64,000 nt of DNA, taken from assembly GCF_019139535.1 (NCBI RefSeq), contig NZ_CP077073.1, positions 5,174,501-5,238,500 on the forward strand. The letters are read 5' to 3'. Both the position numbers and the translations under genes were made by a program. Below the pieces are notes generated by a model, which worked only from the letters and a program-made list of their open reading frames with translations, was not told where the DNA came from and searched no databases. This stretch comes from Pseudomonas muyukensis. GTDB taxonomy: Bacteria; Pseudomonadota; Gammaproteobacteria; Pseudomonadales; Pseudomonadaceae. Shown here one piece after another: positions 45,105 to 55,481 of this stretch (within the stretch, counting starts at the first letter, position 1; each line of letters opens with the position of its first letter).

Positions 45105-45746
45105 TCAGGCGTCCCCTTTGGCCAGGTCATCCAGCTTCAGTTGCAGGCCACCGATCGCGGCGTCGTCGGACAGCGCGGCCTTGGCTTTTTCGTAGGCGCT
45201 GTGCGCGTCGTCGGCACGACCCAGCTGGACCAGCAGGTCGCCCTTGAGTTCTTCACGGCTGGCCTGGAAGGCCTTGTCGGTATCACCGTCGAGCAGCTTG
45301 AGCGCGTCCTCGGCCTTGTCCTGGGCCGCGAGCACGCGGGCCAGGCGCTGGCGGGCGATCTCGCCCAGGGTGGCATCGGCCGGTTTTTCCATCACGCCCT
45401 TGAGCTCGCTGGCAGCATCGTCCAGCTTGCCGCTCTCGACCGCGACCTTGGCCACGAACAGGCTGCCGTACTGGGCATAGGCGCTGCCGCCAAACTCACT
45501 CTTGAGCTTGCTCGACAGCTCGGCGACCTTGGTCGCATCCGGCTTGCCGTCAGGGGTCAGCGAGGTTTCCAGCAGGGCCTGGTACAGCGCCGAGGCACCT
45601 TGCGACTGGTTGGCCTGGTACTTGTGCCAGGTCTGCCAGCCCATCACCACCACGCCGGCCAGCAAGGCACCGGTCAGCAGCGGCTTGCCGTTGCGGTTCC
45701 ACCAGTCCTTGATCCCTGCCAGATCATCATCATCGGTACTCGACAC
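45105..45746 (-). CDS. yfgM: YfgM-like TPR protein (Sec translocon ancillary)
   Basis: 213 aa. The N-terminus carries an acidic leader and one membrane helix (LLTGALLAGVVVMGWQTWHKY), then a TPR-type periplasmic domain of the DUF2133/TPR_21 family. It is known from E. coli YfgM as an ancillary subunit of the SecYEG translocon that works with PpiD. It is cotranscribed with bamB and hisS. Confidence 0.9.
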   Translation of the reverse strand: MSSTDDDDLAGIKDWWNRNGKPLLTGALLAGVVVMGWQTWHKYQANQSQGASALYQALLETSLTPDGKPDATKVAELSSKLKSEFGGSAYAQYGSLFVAKVAVESGKLDDAASELKGVMEKPADATLGEIARQRLARVLAAQDKAEDALKLLDGDTDKAFQASREELKGDLLVQLGRADDAHSAYEKAKAALSDDAAIGGLQLKLDDLAKGDA

Positions 45747-45785
45747 CCCAATACTCCTTTTCGCCTATTCGCTTGTTGAACCGCG

Positions 45786-47075
45786 TTACGCTTGCGCGAT
45801 CGCGGTTTCCAGGTGCTCAGCCAGAGCAGCCCAGGCAATGTTCTGTTGTTCGCCCTGGCCACGCAGGGGCTTGAGGCCGATTTCTTGCTTGGCCAGTTCG
45901 TCGTCACCCAGGATCAAGGCGAACAAGGCGCCGCTCTTGTCGGCTTTCTTGAACTGGCTCTTGAAGCTGCCTGCACCGGCGTTGACCGCCAGGCGCAGGC
46001 CCGGCAGGCGATCGCGCAGGCCTTCGCTCAGGCGCAGGGCGGCCAGCTCGGCTTGTTCACCGAAGGCACACAGGTACACATCGAGGGTGCGGCTGAGCGA
46101 CTCGGGCACCTTGCCCAGGGTCTCCAGCAGCAGGATCAGGCGCTCGATGCCCATGGCGAAACCAACGCCCGGGGTCGGCTTGCCGCCCATCTGCTCGACC
46201 AGGCCGTCATAGCGGCCACCGGCGCAGACGGTGCCCTGGGCGCCGAGCTTGTCGGTGACCCACTCGAACACGGTCTTGCTGTAGTAATCCAGGCCGCGCA
46301 CCAGCTTGGTGTTGATCACGAACGGAATGCCGGCGGCGTCGAGACGGGCCTTGAGGCCCTCGAAGTGCACGCGGGATGCTTCGTCCAGGTAGTCTTCCAG
46401 CTTCGGCGCGCCGACCAGCACCGCCTGGGTGTTCTGGTCCTTGCTGTCGAGGATGCGCAGTGGGTTGCTCTTCAGGCGGCGCTGGCTGTCTTCGTCCAGT
46501 TGCTCGAGGCGGGCGCTGAGGTAGTCGACCAGCGCGTCGCGGTAGCGCGCGCGGGCTTCACTGGTGCCCAGGCTGTTGAGCTGCAGTTCGACGGCATCCT
46601 GGATGCCGAGCAGGCCCCACAGGCGCCAGGTCAGCATGATCAGCTCGGCATCGACGTCCGGGCCGTCGAGGTTGAACACCTCCACGCCGATCTGGTGGAA
46701 CTGGCGGTAGCGGCCTTTCTGCGGGCGCTCGTGGCGGAACATCTGGCCGATGTACCAGAGTTTCTGCACCTGGCCGTTGCCGGTGATGCCATGCTCGAGC
46801 ACGGCGCGCACGCAGGCGGCGGTGCCCTCGGGGCGCAGGGTCAGCGAATCGCCGTTGCGGTCCTCGAAGGTGTACATCTCTTTTTCGACGATGTCGGTGA
46901 CTTCACCAATCGAGCGCTTGAACAGCTCGGTGAACTCGACGATCGGCGTGCGGATCTGGCTGTAGCCGTAGCTGTCCAGCAAGCCGGCCACGGTGCCCTC
47001 GAAGTAGCGCCACAGCGGCGACTGGTCGGGCAGGATGTCGTTCATGCCACGAATGGCTTGCAGCGATTTGCTCAC
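45786..47075 (-). CDS. hisS: Histidyl-tRNA synthetase
   Basis: 429 aa, class II tRNA synthetase. Motif 2 and the His-specific loops are seen in [38 protein letters not shown] and [15 protein letters not shown]. The C-terminal anticodon-binding domain begins at [16 protein letters not shown]. It attaches histidine to tRNA-His in the cytoplasm. It follows ispG in the same operon with a 23-base gap. Confidence 0.97.
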   Translation of the reverse strand: MSKSLQAIRGMNDILPDQSPLWRYFEGTVAGLLDSYGYSQIRTPIVEFTELFKRSIGEVTDIVEKEMYTFEDRNGDSLTLRPEGTAACVRAVLEHGITGNGQVQKLWYIGQMFRHERPQKGRYRQFHQIGVEVFNLDGPDVDAELIMLTWRLWGLLGIQDAVELQLNSLGTSEARARYRDALVDYLSARLEQLDEDSQRRLKSNPLRILDSKDQNTQAVLVGAPKLEDYLDEASRVHFEGLKARLDAAGIPFVINTKLVRGLDYYSKTVFEWVTDKLGAQGTVCAGGRYDGLVEQMGGKPTPGVGFAMGIERLILLLETLGKVPESLSRTLDVYLCAFGEQAELAALRLSEGLRDRLPGLRLAVNAGAGSFKSQFKKADKSGALFALILGDDELAKQEIGLKPLRGQGEQQNIAWAALAEHLETAIAQA

Positions 47076-47098
47076 GAATAGTCCTTACGAATCTGTGC

Positions 47099-48208
47099 TC
47101 AGCCGCGGGCGATCAGCGCCGCGTCGGCCTCGGCCTTCTCGGCCGCTTTCTGGCGGATGAGCTTTTCCAGCTCGTCGACCAGGTTGTCGTTGTTCAGTTT
47201 CTGCGACGGCTTGCCATCGATGTACACCAGGTTCGGCGTGCCACCGGTCAGGCCCACGTGCGACTCCTTGGCTTCGCCCGGGCCGTTGACCACACAGCCG
47301 ATCACCGCCACGTCCAGCGGCACCAGCAGGTCTTCCAGGCGCCCTTCCAGCTCGTTCATGGTCTTGACCACATCGAAGTTCTGCCGCGAGCAGCTCGGGC
47401 AGGCGATGAAGTTGATGCCGCGCGAGCGCAGGTGCAGCGACTTGAGGATGTCGTAGCCGACCTTCACTTCCTCGACCGGGTCGGCCGCCAGCGAAATGCG
47501 AATGGTGTCGCCGATGCCTTCGGCCAGCAGCATACCGAGGCCGACGGCGGATTTCACCGTCCCCGAGCGCAGGCCACCGGCTTCGGTGATGCCCAGATGC
47601 AGCGGCTGGATGATCTGCTTGGCCAGCAGGCGGTAGGCTTCGACGGCCATGAACACGTCCGAGGCCTTGACGCTGACCTTGAAGTCCTGGAAGTCGAGGC
47701 GGTCGAGGTGCTCGACATGGCGCAGCGCCGATTCGACCAGCGCGGCCGGGGTCGGCTCGCCGTACTTCTTCTGCAGGTCTTTTTCCAGGGAGCCGGCGTT
47801 GACCCCAATACGAATCGGGATGCCACGGTCGCGGGCGGCATCGACCACAGCCCGCACGCGGTCTTCGCGGCCGATGTTGCCCGGGTTGATGCGCAGGCAG
47901 TCGACACCCAGCTCAGCCACGCGCAGGGCGATCTTGTAGTCGAAGTGAATGTCGGCGACCAGCGGCACGCTGACCCGCTGCTTGATACGGCCGAACGCCT
48001 CGGCGGCGTCCATGTCCGGCACCGACACGCGGACGATGTCCACGCCGGCATCGACCAGGCGCTGGATCTGCGCCACGGTGGCGGCCACGTCGTTGGTGTC
48101 GGTGTTGGTCATGCTCTGCACCGCGATGGGGGCATCGCCACCCACCGGCACATTGCCGACCCAGATTTTGCGGGATTCGCGACGTTTGATCGGAGATTCG
48201 CCGTGCAT
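47099..48208 (-). CDS. ispG: 4-hydroxy-3-methylbut-2-enyl-diphosphate synthase
   Basis: 369 aa. The 4Fe-4S cysteines are in [13 protein letters not shown], and the N-terminal TIM-barrel region [18 protein letters not shown] is typical. IspG makes HMBPP from MEcPP in the MEP pathway of isoprenoid synthesis. rodZ ends 3 bases before it. Confidence 0.96.
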   Translation of the reverse strand: MHGESPIKRRESRKIWVGNVPVGGDAPIAVQSMTNTDTNDVAATVAQIQRLVDAGVDIVRVSVPDMDAAEAFGRIKQRVSVPLVADIHFDYKIALRVAELGVDCLRINPGNIGREDRVRAVVDAARDRGIPIRIGVNAGSLEKDLQKKYGEPTPAALVESALRHVEHLDRLDFQDFKVSVKASDVFMAVEAYRLLAKQIIQPLHLGITEAGGLRSGTVKSAVGLGMLLAEGIGDTIRISLAADPVEEVKVGYDILKSLHLRSRGINFIACPSCSRQNFDVVKTMNELEGRLEDLLVPLDVAVIGCVVNGPGEAKESHVGLTGGTPNLVYIDGKPSQKLNNDNLVDELEKLIRQKAAEKAEADAALIARG

Positions 48209-48211
48209 GAC

Positions 48212-49240
48212 TTACTGTCCCAACTTCAGGCGAGCGGTTTCGCCACTGGTGAACGGGGCGACATCGACCGCCTGGCCGTTGTAGCTCACCTGGGCGCCGC
48301 GGGCGAAGCCCAGGCGCACCGCAAACGGTGGCTTGCCGGTCAGTTCCAGGCTGTCGCCCTTGCGCTTGATGGCGCTGAACAGCACCTTGCCGTTGCCGTC
48401 GGTGACCTGGGTCCAGCAATCGGCGGTGAACTGGATGTGTACATTGGCGCCACCGGCGACGGCCGGAGCGGCCTCGCTGACCGGCGCCGGTGCTGCGGCC
48501 ACGGGGGCAGCGGGCACCACGGGGGCGACCGGGGCAGCCTGCGTGCTGGCGACGGCCGGGGCCGGGGCACTGGCGAGCGGCGCGCTCGGCGCCACAGGGG
48601 CGGCCGGTGCGGTAGCGCTGGCGGGCGCCGCCGGGGCTTGCGCAGCCTCGGCCGGTGCCGCGTCAGGGCTGGCGGGTTCCAACGGCAGGGCCTGGCCCTC
48701 GGCTTGCTGGCCCTCGCTCACGGCCTGGTCTTCCGGCTCGTCCAGCGGGTGGATCTGGGTGGTGCCGTCGGCGCTCTCGACCTCGACGTGCTCCAGGGCG
48801 ATCTTGGCCAGATCCTTGCCCCGCTGGCTGCTCTGATCCTGCCACCAGAAGAAACCACCGCCGACCACGGCCACCAGCAGCAGCAGGCTGACCACCCGCA
48901 GGATGTTGTGGGACAAGCGCACCGGCTCTTCGATACGGCCCAGCGCATGCACTTCGCTGCCCTTGGCGTGGCTCCCGGTGATCTGGTCGAAAGCCTCGAC
49001 CAGCGGCGCCTGGTCCATGTCCATCAACTTGGCATAGGCGCGAATGTAGCCACGGGCGAAGGTGTGCCCCGGCAGCTTGTCGAAGGCGCCGTTTTCCAGG
49101 TTGTTCAGCGAAGATACCGTGAGGTTGAGCTTTCGAGCGACCTCGGCCTGGCTCCAGTCCCGCTTTTCGCGGGCCTGGCGCAAGACGTCACCGGGGTTCT
49201 GGCCAGTCGCTGCTGCTACTTCGGTGTGCGCGGCTTTCAT
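48212..49240 (-). CDS. rodZ: Cell-shape protein RodZ-like (HTH + DUF4115)
   Basis: 342 aa. An N-terminal Xre-type helix-turn-helix (DVLRQAREKRDWSQAEVARKL), a membrane helix (LLLLVAVVGGGFFWWQ), an Ala/Pro-rich linker (about 170-260) and a C-terminal DUF4115 domain (DCWTQVTDGNGKVLFS). It links the actin MreB to the membrane in rod-shaped cells. It overlaps pilF by 4 bases. Confidence 0.9.
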   Translation of the reverse strand: MKAAHTEVAAATGQNPGDVLRQAREKRDWSQAEVARKLNLTVSSLNNLENGAFDKLPGHTFARGYIRAYAKLMDMDQAPLVEAFDQITGSHAKGSEVHALGRIEEPVRLSHNILRVVSLLLLVAVVGGGFFWWQDQSSQRGKDLAKIALEHVEVESADGTTQIHPLDEPEDQAVSEGQQAEGQALPLEPASPDAAPAEAAQAPAAPASATAPAAPVAPSAPLASAPAPAVASTQAAPVAPVVPAAPVAAAPAPVSEAAPAVAGGANVHIQFTADCWTQVTDGNGKVLFSAIKRKGDSLELTGKPPFAVRLGFARGAQVSYNGQAVDVAPFTSGETARLKLGQ

Positions 49241-49998
49241 CGTTGCTCCGACAGGTATTGCTGATATTCCGGCGTACCGGGATAAAGTCGTTGTAGTTGC
49301 TGGCCCAACCGGGCCGCGTCGCCCTGTTCGTCGAGGGCACGGGCCAGGCGGCTGCCCAGCAGCAGGCTGCGGGCGTTCTGGTCGCTCAGTTGGCTGAATC
49401 GATCGTAGTAGTCCCGGGCCGGCACATAATGCCTGTTTTCGTAAGACAACTCAGCCATTTCGAGCAAAGCCTTCGGTTGCCGCTGATTGAGCCGAAGGGC
49501 TTTTTCCAGATAGTCGCGCGCTTGCGCCGCCTGCCCCAGCTTCAGGGCGGTCAGGCCCAGGTTCTCGTACACCCGGGACCGCTCAGGATACAGGGTATCG
49601 GCGGCGGCCTGGCGAAAGTTCGCCTGGGCTTCGCCGAAACGGCCCTGAGCATATAGGAAACTGCCGTAATTGTTACGGATTCGTGTGTCACTCGGCTGGG
49701 TCGCCAGCGCCTTGGCGAAGTGCTGGTCAGCCAAGGCCGGTTCGCCTTCGGCCTGGAACACCAGCGCCAGGGCGGCGTGGGCATCGGCATCTCGGCTGTC
49801 GAGGGCCAGGGCCTTGCCCAGTGGCGCCTTGGCCTGTTCGGTCAAACCTTGTTGCAAATACCCAAGGCCCAACTGCACATAGGCCCTACCCGCGTCCTCG
49901 CGTCCCTGGCGGCTGGCCAGGGGATCGCCCGCGCCGCCGGACACGCAGCCGGCCAGCAGCGAAAGCGTCAGGATCGACAGCGCGGCGCGCAAGGTCAT
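49237..49998 (-). CDS. pilF: Type IV pilus biogenesis lipoprotein PilF
   Basis: 253 aa from the ATG at 49998. Signal peptide with lipobox LLAGC. TPR units run through the middle (AYVQLGLGYLQQGLTEQAKAP, ADAHAALALVFQAEGEPALAD, RIRNNYGSFLYAQGRFGEAQ). PilF localises and helps assemble the PilQ secretin. The pilF-rodZ-ispG order is typical of Pseudomonas. Confidence 0.93.
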   Translation of the reverse strand: MTLRAALSILTLSLLAGCVSGGAGDPLASRQGREDAGRAYVQLGLGYLQQGLTEQAKAPLGKALALDSRDADAHAALALVFQAEGEPALADQHFAKALATQPSDTRIRNNYGSFLYAQGRFGEAQANFRQAAADTLYPERSRVYENLGLTALKLGQAAQARDYLEKALRLNQRQPKALLEMAELSYENRHYVPARDYYDRFSQLSDQNARSLLLGSRLARALDEQGDAARLGQQLQRLYPGTPEYQQYLSEQR

Positions 49999-50011
49999 GG
50001 GCAGGTGCTCG

Positions 50012-51154
50012 TCAGGGGCGCGCGGCGCTGTCTTGCGGCTCGTCGGCGGCCAGCTGGCGCACGGCGATGTAGCGCTCGCTGCGACGGGTGCGGTCGTTGA
50101 CCTGGCCCACCAACTGCCCACAGGCGGCGTCGATGTCGTCACCGCGGGTGGTGCGGGTGGTGACGTTGAAACCACCGTGGTGCAGCAGGTCCTGGAAACG
50201 ACGAATGGCGTTGTTGCTCGGCCGTTCGTAGCCCGAGTGCGGGAACGGGTTGAACGGGATCAGGTTGATCTTGCATGGCACGTCGCGCAGCAGTTCGATC
50301 ATTTGCGCCGCGTGCTCAGGCTGGTCGTTGACGTCCTTGAGCAGGGTGTACTCGATGGTCAGCACACGCTTGCCACCCAGGGTGGACATGTAGCCCATGC
50401 ACGAGTCCAGGAGCATCTTCAGCGGGTACTTCTTGTTGATCGGCACCAGCTTGTTGCGCAGTTCGTCGTTCGGCGCGTGCAGCGACAGGGCCAGCGACAC
50501 GTCGATGTGCTTGGCCAGCTCGTCGATCATCGGCACCACGCCCGAGGTGGACAGGGTCACGCGACGCTTGGAAATGCCATAGCCCAGATCTTCCATCATG
50601 ATCTTCATGGCGGCGATGACATTGTCGAAATTCAGCAGGGGTTCGCCCATGCCCATCATGACCACGTTGGTAATCGCGCGGTCGATCTTGGCCGGGACGG
50701 TCCCGAAGGATTTGTTGGCAAGCCACACCTGGCCGATCACTTCGGCGGCGGTGAGGTTGCTGTTGAAGCCTTGCTTGCCGGTGGAGCAGAAACTGCAGTC
50801 CAGGGCACAGCCGGCTTGCGACGACACGCACAGGGTGCCGCGATCGTCGGTAGGGATGTAGACGGTCTCGACGCAGCTGCCGGAGGCAACGCGGACCACC
50901 CACTTGCGGGTACCGTCGGCGGAAATGTCTTCACTGACCACCTCCGGACCACGAATCTCGGCAACGGCCTCGAGCTTTTCGCGCAAGACCTTGCCGACGT
51001 TCGTCATGGCGGCGAAATCATCGACGCCAAAATGGTGAATCCATTTCATCACCTGACCGGCACGGAAGCGCTTCTCCCCGATTGAGTCGAAGAACTGTTC
51101 CATTTCCGCCAGGGTCAGCCCCAGCAGGTTGATCTTGTCAGTCGATGTCGTCAT
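50012..51154 (-). CDS. rlmN: Dual-specificity RNA methyltransferase RlmN
   Basis: 380 aa. Radical SAM cysteines [11 protein letters not shown], the [16 protein letters not shown] motif and [13 protein letters not shown] are diagnostic. RlmN methylates A2503 of 23S rRNA and A37 of some tRNAs. It stands between ndk and pilF in one operon; the ndk stop is 28 bases away. Confidence 0.96.
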   Translation of the reverse strand: MTTSTDKINLLGLTLAEMEQFFDSIGEKRFRAGQVMKWIHHFGVDDFAAMTNVGKVLREKLEAVAEIRGPEVVSEDISADGTRKWVVRVASGSCVETVYIPTDDRGTLCVSSQAGCALDCSFCSTGKQGFNSNLTAAEVIGQVWLANKSFGTVPAKIDRAITNVVMMGMGEPLLNFDNVIAAMKIMMEDLGYGISKRRVTLSTSGVVPMIDELAKHIDVSLALSLHAPNDELRNKLVPINKKYPLKMLLDSCMGYMSTLGGKRVLTIEYTLLKDVNDQPEHAAQMIELLRDVPCKINLIPFNPFPHSGYERPSNNAIRRFQDLLHHGGFNVTTRTTRGDDIDAACGQLVGQVNDRTRRSERYIAVRQLAADEPQDSAARP

Positions 51155-51182
51155 GGATTCACCCTCACCCGTAAGCTTTCGC

Positions 51183-51608
51183 TTAGCGAGTGGTTACCTC
51201 GGTAGCAGCGAAGAAGTAAGCGATTTCGCGAGCAGCGGCGGCTTCGGAGTCCGAACCGTGAACGGCGTTGGCGTCGATCGACTCGGCGAAGTCGGCACGG
51301 ATGGTGCCGGCAGCAGCTTCTTTAGGGTTGGTAGCGCCCATCAGCTCACGGTTCAGAGCGATGGCGTTTTCGCCTTCCAGAACCTGGACAACGACCGGGC
51401 CGGAAGTCATGAAGGCAACCAGGTCACCGAAGAAGCCACGAGCGCTGTGCTCGGCGTAGAAGCCTTCGGCTTCGGCTTTGGACAGCTGCTTGATTTTCGA
51501 GGCAACGATTTTCAGGCCGGCTTCTTCGAAGCGGGTGGTGATCTTGCCGATCACGTTCTTGGCAACGGCGTCAGGCTTGATGATCGAGAAAGTACGTTGA
51601 ACAGCCAT
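51183..51608 (-). CDS. ndk: Nucleoside diphosphate kinase
   Basis: 141 aa. The active-site histidine is in [15 protein letters not shown], and the N-terminal [18 protein letters not shown] is typical. It balances NTP pools. A promoter and terminator region (51609-51698) separates it from the isc operon. Its third-position base choice is less biased than that of its neighbours, as usual for highly expressed genes. Confidence 0.97.
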   Translation of the reverse strand: MAVQRTFSIIKPDAVAKNVIGKITTRFEEAGLKIVASKIKQLSKAEAEGFYAEHSARGFFGDLVAFMTSGPVVVQVLEGENAIALNRELMGATNPKEAAAGTIRADFAESIDANAVHGSDSEAAAAREIAYFFAATEVTTR

Positions 51609-51644
51609 GGAAAACTCCAGAATATTGAGTGTTACGAAAAATTA

Positions 51645-51667
51645 AACCCGCGAATTATACGCGGGTT
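51645..51667 (-). terminator. Terminator of the isc operon (before ndk)
   Basis: AACCCGCG (51645-51652) pairs perfectly with CGCGGGTT (51660-51667) around a 7-base loop. On the minus strand it is followed by TAATTTTT. It closes the isc operon and precedes ndk. Confidence 0.85.
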
Positions 51668-51698
51668 CCAGGGGATTGCCTAACCTGCAGCGTCACGC

Positions 51699-51899
51699 TT
51701 AGTCGGCTTCTTCGATCCAGGCCGCCTGGATGGCCTCGAGCACTTTCTCACCGCCGCGTGACGGATCGTCGCTGAACTCTGGCAAGGCCAGCACCCAACG
51801 GTGCAGATCGACGAAATTCACATATTTAGGATCGACGTCCGGCTTGCTTTCTGCAAGCTGGATGGCGATCTCAAGTACATCAATCCATTTCAGGCTCAT
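51699..51899 (-). CDS. iscX: Fe-S assembly protein IscX
   Basis: 66 aa, an acidic protein with the MSLKWIDVLEIAIQLAES start and DPKYVNFVDLHRWVLALPEF and EAIQAAWIEE segments of IscX/YfhJ. It binds IscS and iron and tunes the isc machine. It is the last gene of the isc operon. Confidence 0.95.
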   Translation of the reverse strand: MSLKWIDVLEIAIQLAESKPDVDPKYVNFVDLHRWVLALPEFSDDPSRGGEKVLEAIQAAWIEEAD

Positions 51900-51909
51900 G
51901 GGGCAAACC

Positions 51910-52251
51910 TCAGTGCGGCGCTTCGGCGGCGTGGTTGAGCGAGTACTTGGGGATCTCGATGGTGAGGTCCTCGTCGCCGACGATCACCTGGCAGGCCAGG
52001 CGCGATTGCGCTTCCAGGCCCCAGGCCTTGTCCAGCATGTCTTCCTCGAGCTCGTCGGCTTCCTCGAGCGAGTCGAAACCTTCGCGCACGATGCAGTGGC
52101 AGGTGGTGCAGGCGCACACACCGCCACAGGCGCTTTCCATCTCGATGTGATGCTCGTGGGCCAGCTCCAGGATATTGGTGCCTGGCTCCACTTCAACCAC
52201 CAGCCCGTCCGGGCAGAACTTTTCGTGCGGCAGGAAAATCACCTGGGGCAT
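51910..52251 (-). CDS. fdx: 2Fe-2S ferredoxin of the isc system
   Basis: 113 aa. The cluster cysteines are in ACGGVCACTTCHCIVREG, with the fourth in the C-terminal half (LACQVIVGDEDLTIEIP). The adrenodoxin-like Fdx supplies electrons to IscS/IscU during cluster assembly. 10 bases from iscX and 3 from hscA. Confidence 0.96.
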   Translation of the reverse strand: MPQVIFLPHEKFCPDGLVVEVEPGTNILELAHEHHIEMESACGGVCACTTCHCIVREGFDSLEEADELEEDMLDKAWGLEAQSRLACQVIVGDEDLTIEIPKYSLNHAAEAPH

Positions 52252-52254
52252 CGG

Positions 52255-54117
52255 TTACTCCTCGATCTCATTCAGGTTGCGCCCGGCCAGTGCGGCTTTG
52301 ACCGTCGAATCAAGGCGACGGGCGGCAAATGCATCGGTCACCTGCGACAGACGCTTGGTCTGCTGCTCGATGGCGGCGCCATCGGTGCCGGTGAGCAAAT
52401 CACGCAATTCTTGCATCTGGAAGGCAATGGCCTCGCGCTCGTCGCTGCTGAGCAGGCGCTCACCGTCGGCATCGAGGGCGCCCTGCACCGCTTCGAGCAG
52501 ACGCTCGGCATCGACCTGGTGCTCGCGCAACTGGCGGGCCTGCTTGTCGGAACCTGCGTGCTCGAAGGAGTCCTTGAGCATGCGCGCGATCTCGCCGTCG
52601 GTCAGGCCATAGGACGGCTTGACCTGGATGCTCGACTCGACCCCCGAGCCCAGTTCGCGGGCTGCCACGCTGAGCAGGCCGTCGGCGTCGACCTGGAAGG
52701 TGACGCGGATCTTCGCCGCGCCGGCGACCATCGCCGGAATGCCACGCAGCTCGAAACGCGCCAGCGAGCGGCAGTCGCTGATCAGCTCGCGCTCGCCCTG
52801 CAGTACGTGGATCATCATGGCCGACTGGCCATCCTTGTAGGTGGTGAACTCCTGGGCGCGGGCCACCGGAATGGTGGTGTTGCGCGGGATCACCTTTTCC
52901 ATCAGCCCGCCCATGGTCTCAAGGCCCAGGGACAGCGGGATGACGTCGAGCAGCAGCAGTTCGCCCCCTTCGCGGCGGTTGCCGGCCAGGGTGTCGGCCT
53001 GGATGGCGGCACCGATGGCCACCACCTGGTCGGGGTCGATCGAGGTCAACGGGGTGCGGCCGAACAGCGCGCCGACCGCTTCGCGCACACGCGGTACGCG
53101 GGTCGAGCCACCGACCATGACCACGGCGCTGACTTCTTCGAGCTCCACGCCACTGTCGCGCACGGCGCGGCGGCAAGCCTTGAGGCTGCGGGCGACCATT
53201 GGCTCGATCATGGTTTCGAAAGCGGCACGGCTCAGCTCGCCTTGCCAGGCGCCATGGCTGACACTGACCACGTCGGCGTCGGTCAGGGCTTCCTTGGCGG
53301 CGCAGGCCGTTTGCAGCAGTGCGCGCTGGGTAGCCGGGTCCAGGTCGGACGACAGCCCGGCCTGCTCGATGATCCAGCCGGCAATGGCGTGGTCGAAGTC
53401 GTCGCCGCCCAGGGCGGTATCGCCACCGGTGGCCAGCACTTCGAACACGCCAGCCGTCAGGCGCAGGATGGAGATATCGAACGTACCGCCGCCCAGGTCA
53501 TAGATGGCCACCACGCCTTCGGCGTTCTGGTCCAGGCCATAGGCCACGGCCGCCGCGGTCGGCTCGTTGAGCAGGCGCAGCACGCTCAGGCCGGCCAGGC
53601 GCGCAGCGTCCTTGGTGGCTTGGCGCTGGGCATCGTCGAAGTAGGCGGGCACGGTGATCACCGCACCGACCAGCTCGCCACCGAGGGTGGCCTCGGCACG
53701 CTGGCGCAGCACCTTGAGGATATCGGCGGACACTTGCACCGGGCTCTTGGGCCCCTGCACGGTGTCGATGAACGGCATGTGCGATTCGCCACCGACGAAC
53801 CGGTACGGCAGCTGCTCGCCCAGTTGCTTGACGTCCGCCAGGCCACGCCCCATCAGGCGCTTGACCGACAGGATGGTGTTCAGCGGGTCGCTGGAGGCCG
53901 CGTCGCGCGCGGCCTGGCCAACTTCGTTGCGGCCTTCGAGGTAGCGCACCGCCGACGGCAGGATCAACTGCCCCTGGGCATCGGGCAGCGGTTCGCTGCG
54001 CCCGCTGCGCACGGCGGCGACGAGAGAATTGGTGGTGCCCAGGTCGATACCCACCGCCAGGCGGCGCTGGTGCGGCTGGGGGCTCTGACCGGGTTCGGCG
54101 ATCTGCAGTAGGGCCAT
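52255..54117 (-). CDS. hscA: Hsp70-type chaperone HscA
   Basis: 620 aa. The actin-like ATPase starts with [15 protein letters not shown], and contains [14 protein letters not shown] and [18 protein letters not shown]. The substrate-binding half follows. HscA acts with HscB to transfer clusters from IscU, recognising its LPPVK motif. Typical length is about 615 aa. Confidence 0.97.
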   Translation of the reverse strand: MALLQIAEPGQSPQPHQRRLAVGIDLGTTNSLVAAVRSGRSEPLPDAQGQLILPSAVRYLEGRNEVGQAARDAASSDPLNTILSVKRLMGRGLADVKQLGEQLPYRFVGGESHMPFIDTVQGPKSPVQVSADILKVLRQRAEATLGGELVGAVITVPAYFDDAQRQATKDAARLAGLSVLRLLNEPTAAAVAYGLDQNAEGVVAIYDLGGGTFDISILRLTAGVFEVLATGGDTALGGDDFDHAIAGWIIEQAGLSSDLDPATQRALLQTACAAKEALTDADVVSVSHGAWQGELSRAAFETMIEPMVARSLKACRRAVRDSGVELEEVSAVVMVGGSTRVPRVREAVGALFGRTPLTSIDPDQVVAIGAAIQADTLAGNRREGGELLLLDVIPLSLGLETMGGLMEKVIPRNTTIPVARAQEFTTYKDGQSAMMIHVLQGERELISDCRSLARFELRGIPAMVAGAAKIRVTFQVDADGLLSVAARELGSGVESSIQVKPSYGLTDGEIARMLKDSFEHAGSDKQARQLREHQVDAERLLEAVQGALDADGERLLSSDEREAIAFQMQELRDLLTGTDGAAIEQQTKRLSQVTDAFAARRLDSTVKAALAGRNLNEIEE

Positions 54118-54160
54118 GCTTATCTGAGTACCTTAGGCGTCATCACGGGCGACGCCGGGG

Positions 54161-54682
54161 TTAATCGTCGAGGCGCTCTTCGAGTTGGCGCACTTCTTGG
54201 GCGAGCTTGTCGAGGAACTGCATGCGGCGCATCAGGCGCTCGGCCTGGTCGCGCTCGGCAGCTACATCCCAGCAGGCGGCGAAATCCTCGTTGAGCTTGT
54301 CCTGGGCGGCCTTGAGGCGCTTCTTGAACACCCCCACGCCATCGAGGTCGGCTTCGTCCTGCAGCTCTTCGAGCTCTTCGCGCCACTGCATCTGCTGCAG
54401 CAGGAAGTCCGGGTCGTGCACGGTGACTTCCTGGGGCACTTCGTGGCCACCGATGGCCAGCAGGTAGCGGGCACGGCGTGGCGCGCTGCGCAAGGTCTGG
54501 TAGGCGTCGTTGAGGGCCGCGGACTTTTCCAGGGCGAGGCGTTGCTCGCGCTCGGAAGCATCGGCGAAGCGGTCCGGATGGACCTCGCGGGCCAGCTCGC
54601 GATAACGCATGGCCAGCTGGTCGAGGTCCAGGCGGAAGCCCGGCTGCAGGTCAAACAGGGCGAAATGGCAAAGAGTACCCAC
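54161..54682 (-). CDS. hscB: J-domain co-chaperone HscB
   Basis: 173 aa from a GTG at 54682, which aligns with the usual start ([12 protein letters not shown]). The J domain holds HPD in [12 protein letters not shown]. The C-terminal helical part ([19 protein letters not shown]) binds IscU. It stimulates HscA ATPase activity. Confidence 0.95.
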   Translation of the reverse strand: MGTLCHFALFDLQPGFRLDLDQLAMRYRELAREVHPDRFADASEREQRLALEKSAALNDAYQTLRSAPRRARYLLAIGGHEVPQEVTVHDPDFLLQQMQWREELEELQDEADLDGVGVFKKRLKAAQDKLNEDFAACWDVAAERDQAERLMRRMQFLDKLAQEVRQLEERLDD

Positions 54683-54690
54683 AGCCAGCC

Positions 54691-55014
54691 TCAGACGTTG
54701 AAGCTTTCGCCGCAGCCACACTCACCGCGCACGTTGGGGTTGTTGAACTTGAAGCCTTCGTTCAACCCTTCCTTGACGAAGTCCAGCTCGGTGCCATCGA
54801 GGTACACCAGGCTTTTCGGGTCGATGATGACCTTCACGCCGTGGTTCTCGAACACCTGGTCCTCTGCGGCCAGCTCGTCGACGAACTCCAGCACGTAGGC
54901 CAGGCCCGAGCAGCCGGTGGTGCGCACGCCCAGGCGAATGCCCTCACCCTTGCCGCGCCCGTCGAGGGAGCGGCGAATGTGGTTGGCGGCGGCTTCTGTC
55001 ATGCTGATAGCCAT
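54691..55014 (-). CDS. iscA: Fe-S A-type carrier IscA
   Basis: 107 aa. The three cysteines that bind iron or a cluster are in [14 protein letters not shown] and [11 protein letters not shown]. The start [19 protein letters not shown] is standard. It transfers clusters to target proteins. 34 bases from iscU. Confidence 0.96.
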   Translation of the reverse strand: MAISMTEAAANHIRRSLDGRGKGEGIRLGVRTTGCSGLAYVLEFVDELAAEDQVFENHGVKVIIDPKSLVYLDGTELDFVKEGLNEGFKFNNPNVRGECGCGESFNV

Positions 55015-55048
55015 CGGAACTCCTTACCTCTACCTTGCGTCAGTCGAC

Positions 55049-55435
55049 TCAGATCAAGCCTTTCTTCTGCTTGTAATCGCGCACGGCTGCCTTGATGGCA
55101 TCTTCGGCGAGTACCGAGCAGTGGATCTTGACCGGCGGCAACGCCAGTTCTTCGGCCAGCTGGGTGTTCTTGATGGTCTCGGCTTCGTCCAGGGTCTTGC
55201 CCTTCATCCACTCGGTGGCCAGGGAGCTGGAGGCGATGGCCGAACCGCAGCCGTAGGTCTTGAACTTGGCGTCTTCGATGATGCCTTGCTCGTTGACCTT
55301 GATCTGCAGACGCATCACGTCGCCACAGGCCGGGGCGCCGACCATGCCGGTCCCGACATCCGGGTCCTCGGCGTTCATCTTGCCGACGTTGCGTGGGTTT
55401 TCGTAGTGGTCGATGACCTTTTCACTGTATGCCAT
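55049..55435 (-). CDS. iscU: Fe-S cluster scaffold protein IscU
   Basis: 128 aa. The cluster ligands are Cys in GAPACGDVMRLQI, FKTYGCGSAIASS and KIHCSVLAEDA. The HscA recognition motif LPPVK is present (ALPPVKIHC). It is the assembly scaffold for clusters made with IscS. Confidence 0.98.
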   Translation of the reverse strand: MAYSEKVIDHYENPRNVGKMNAEDPDVGTGMVGAPACGDVMRLQIKVNEQGIIEDAKFKTYGCGSAIASSSLATEWMKGKTLDEAETIKNTQLAEELALPPVKIHCSVLAEDAIKAAVRDYKQKKGLI

Positions 55436-55481
55436 GGTGCAATTCCTTCCTCATCAGGGAGCCGCTCTTGCCGGCGACTGC

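Noticed and set aside
47258..49264. Long plus-strand frame opposite ispG and rodZ
   Set aside because: Antisense shadow of two conserved genes; no ribosome site or domain.
51730..54111. Very long plus-strand frame (about 790 codons) opposite hscA and fdx
   Set aside because: It is a GC-rich antisense shadow. Its codons read as low-complexity His/Gly/Gln/Val text with no motif, and both genes on the other strand are clear.
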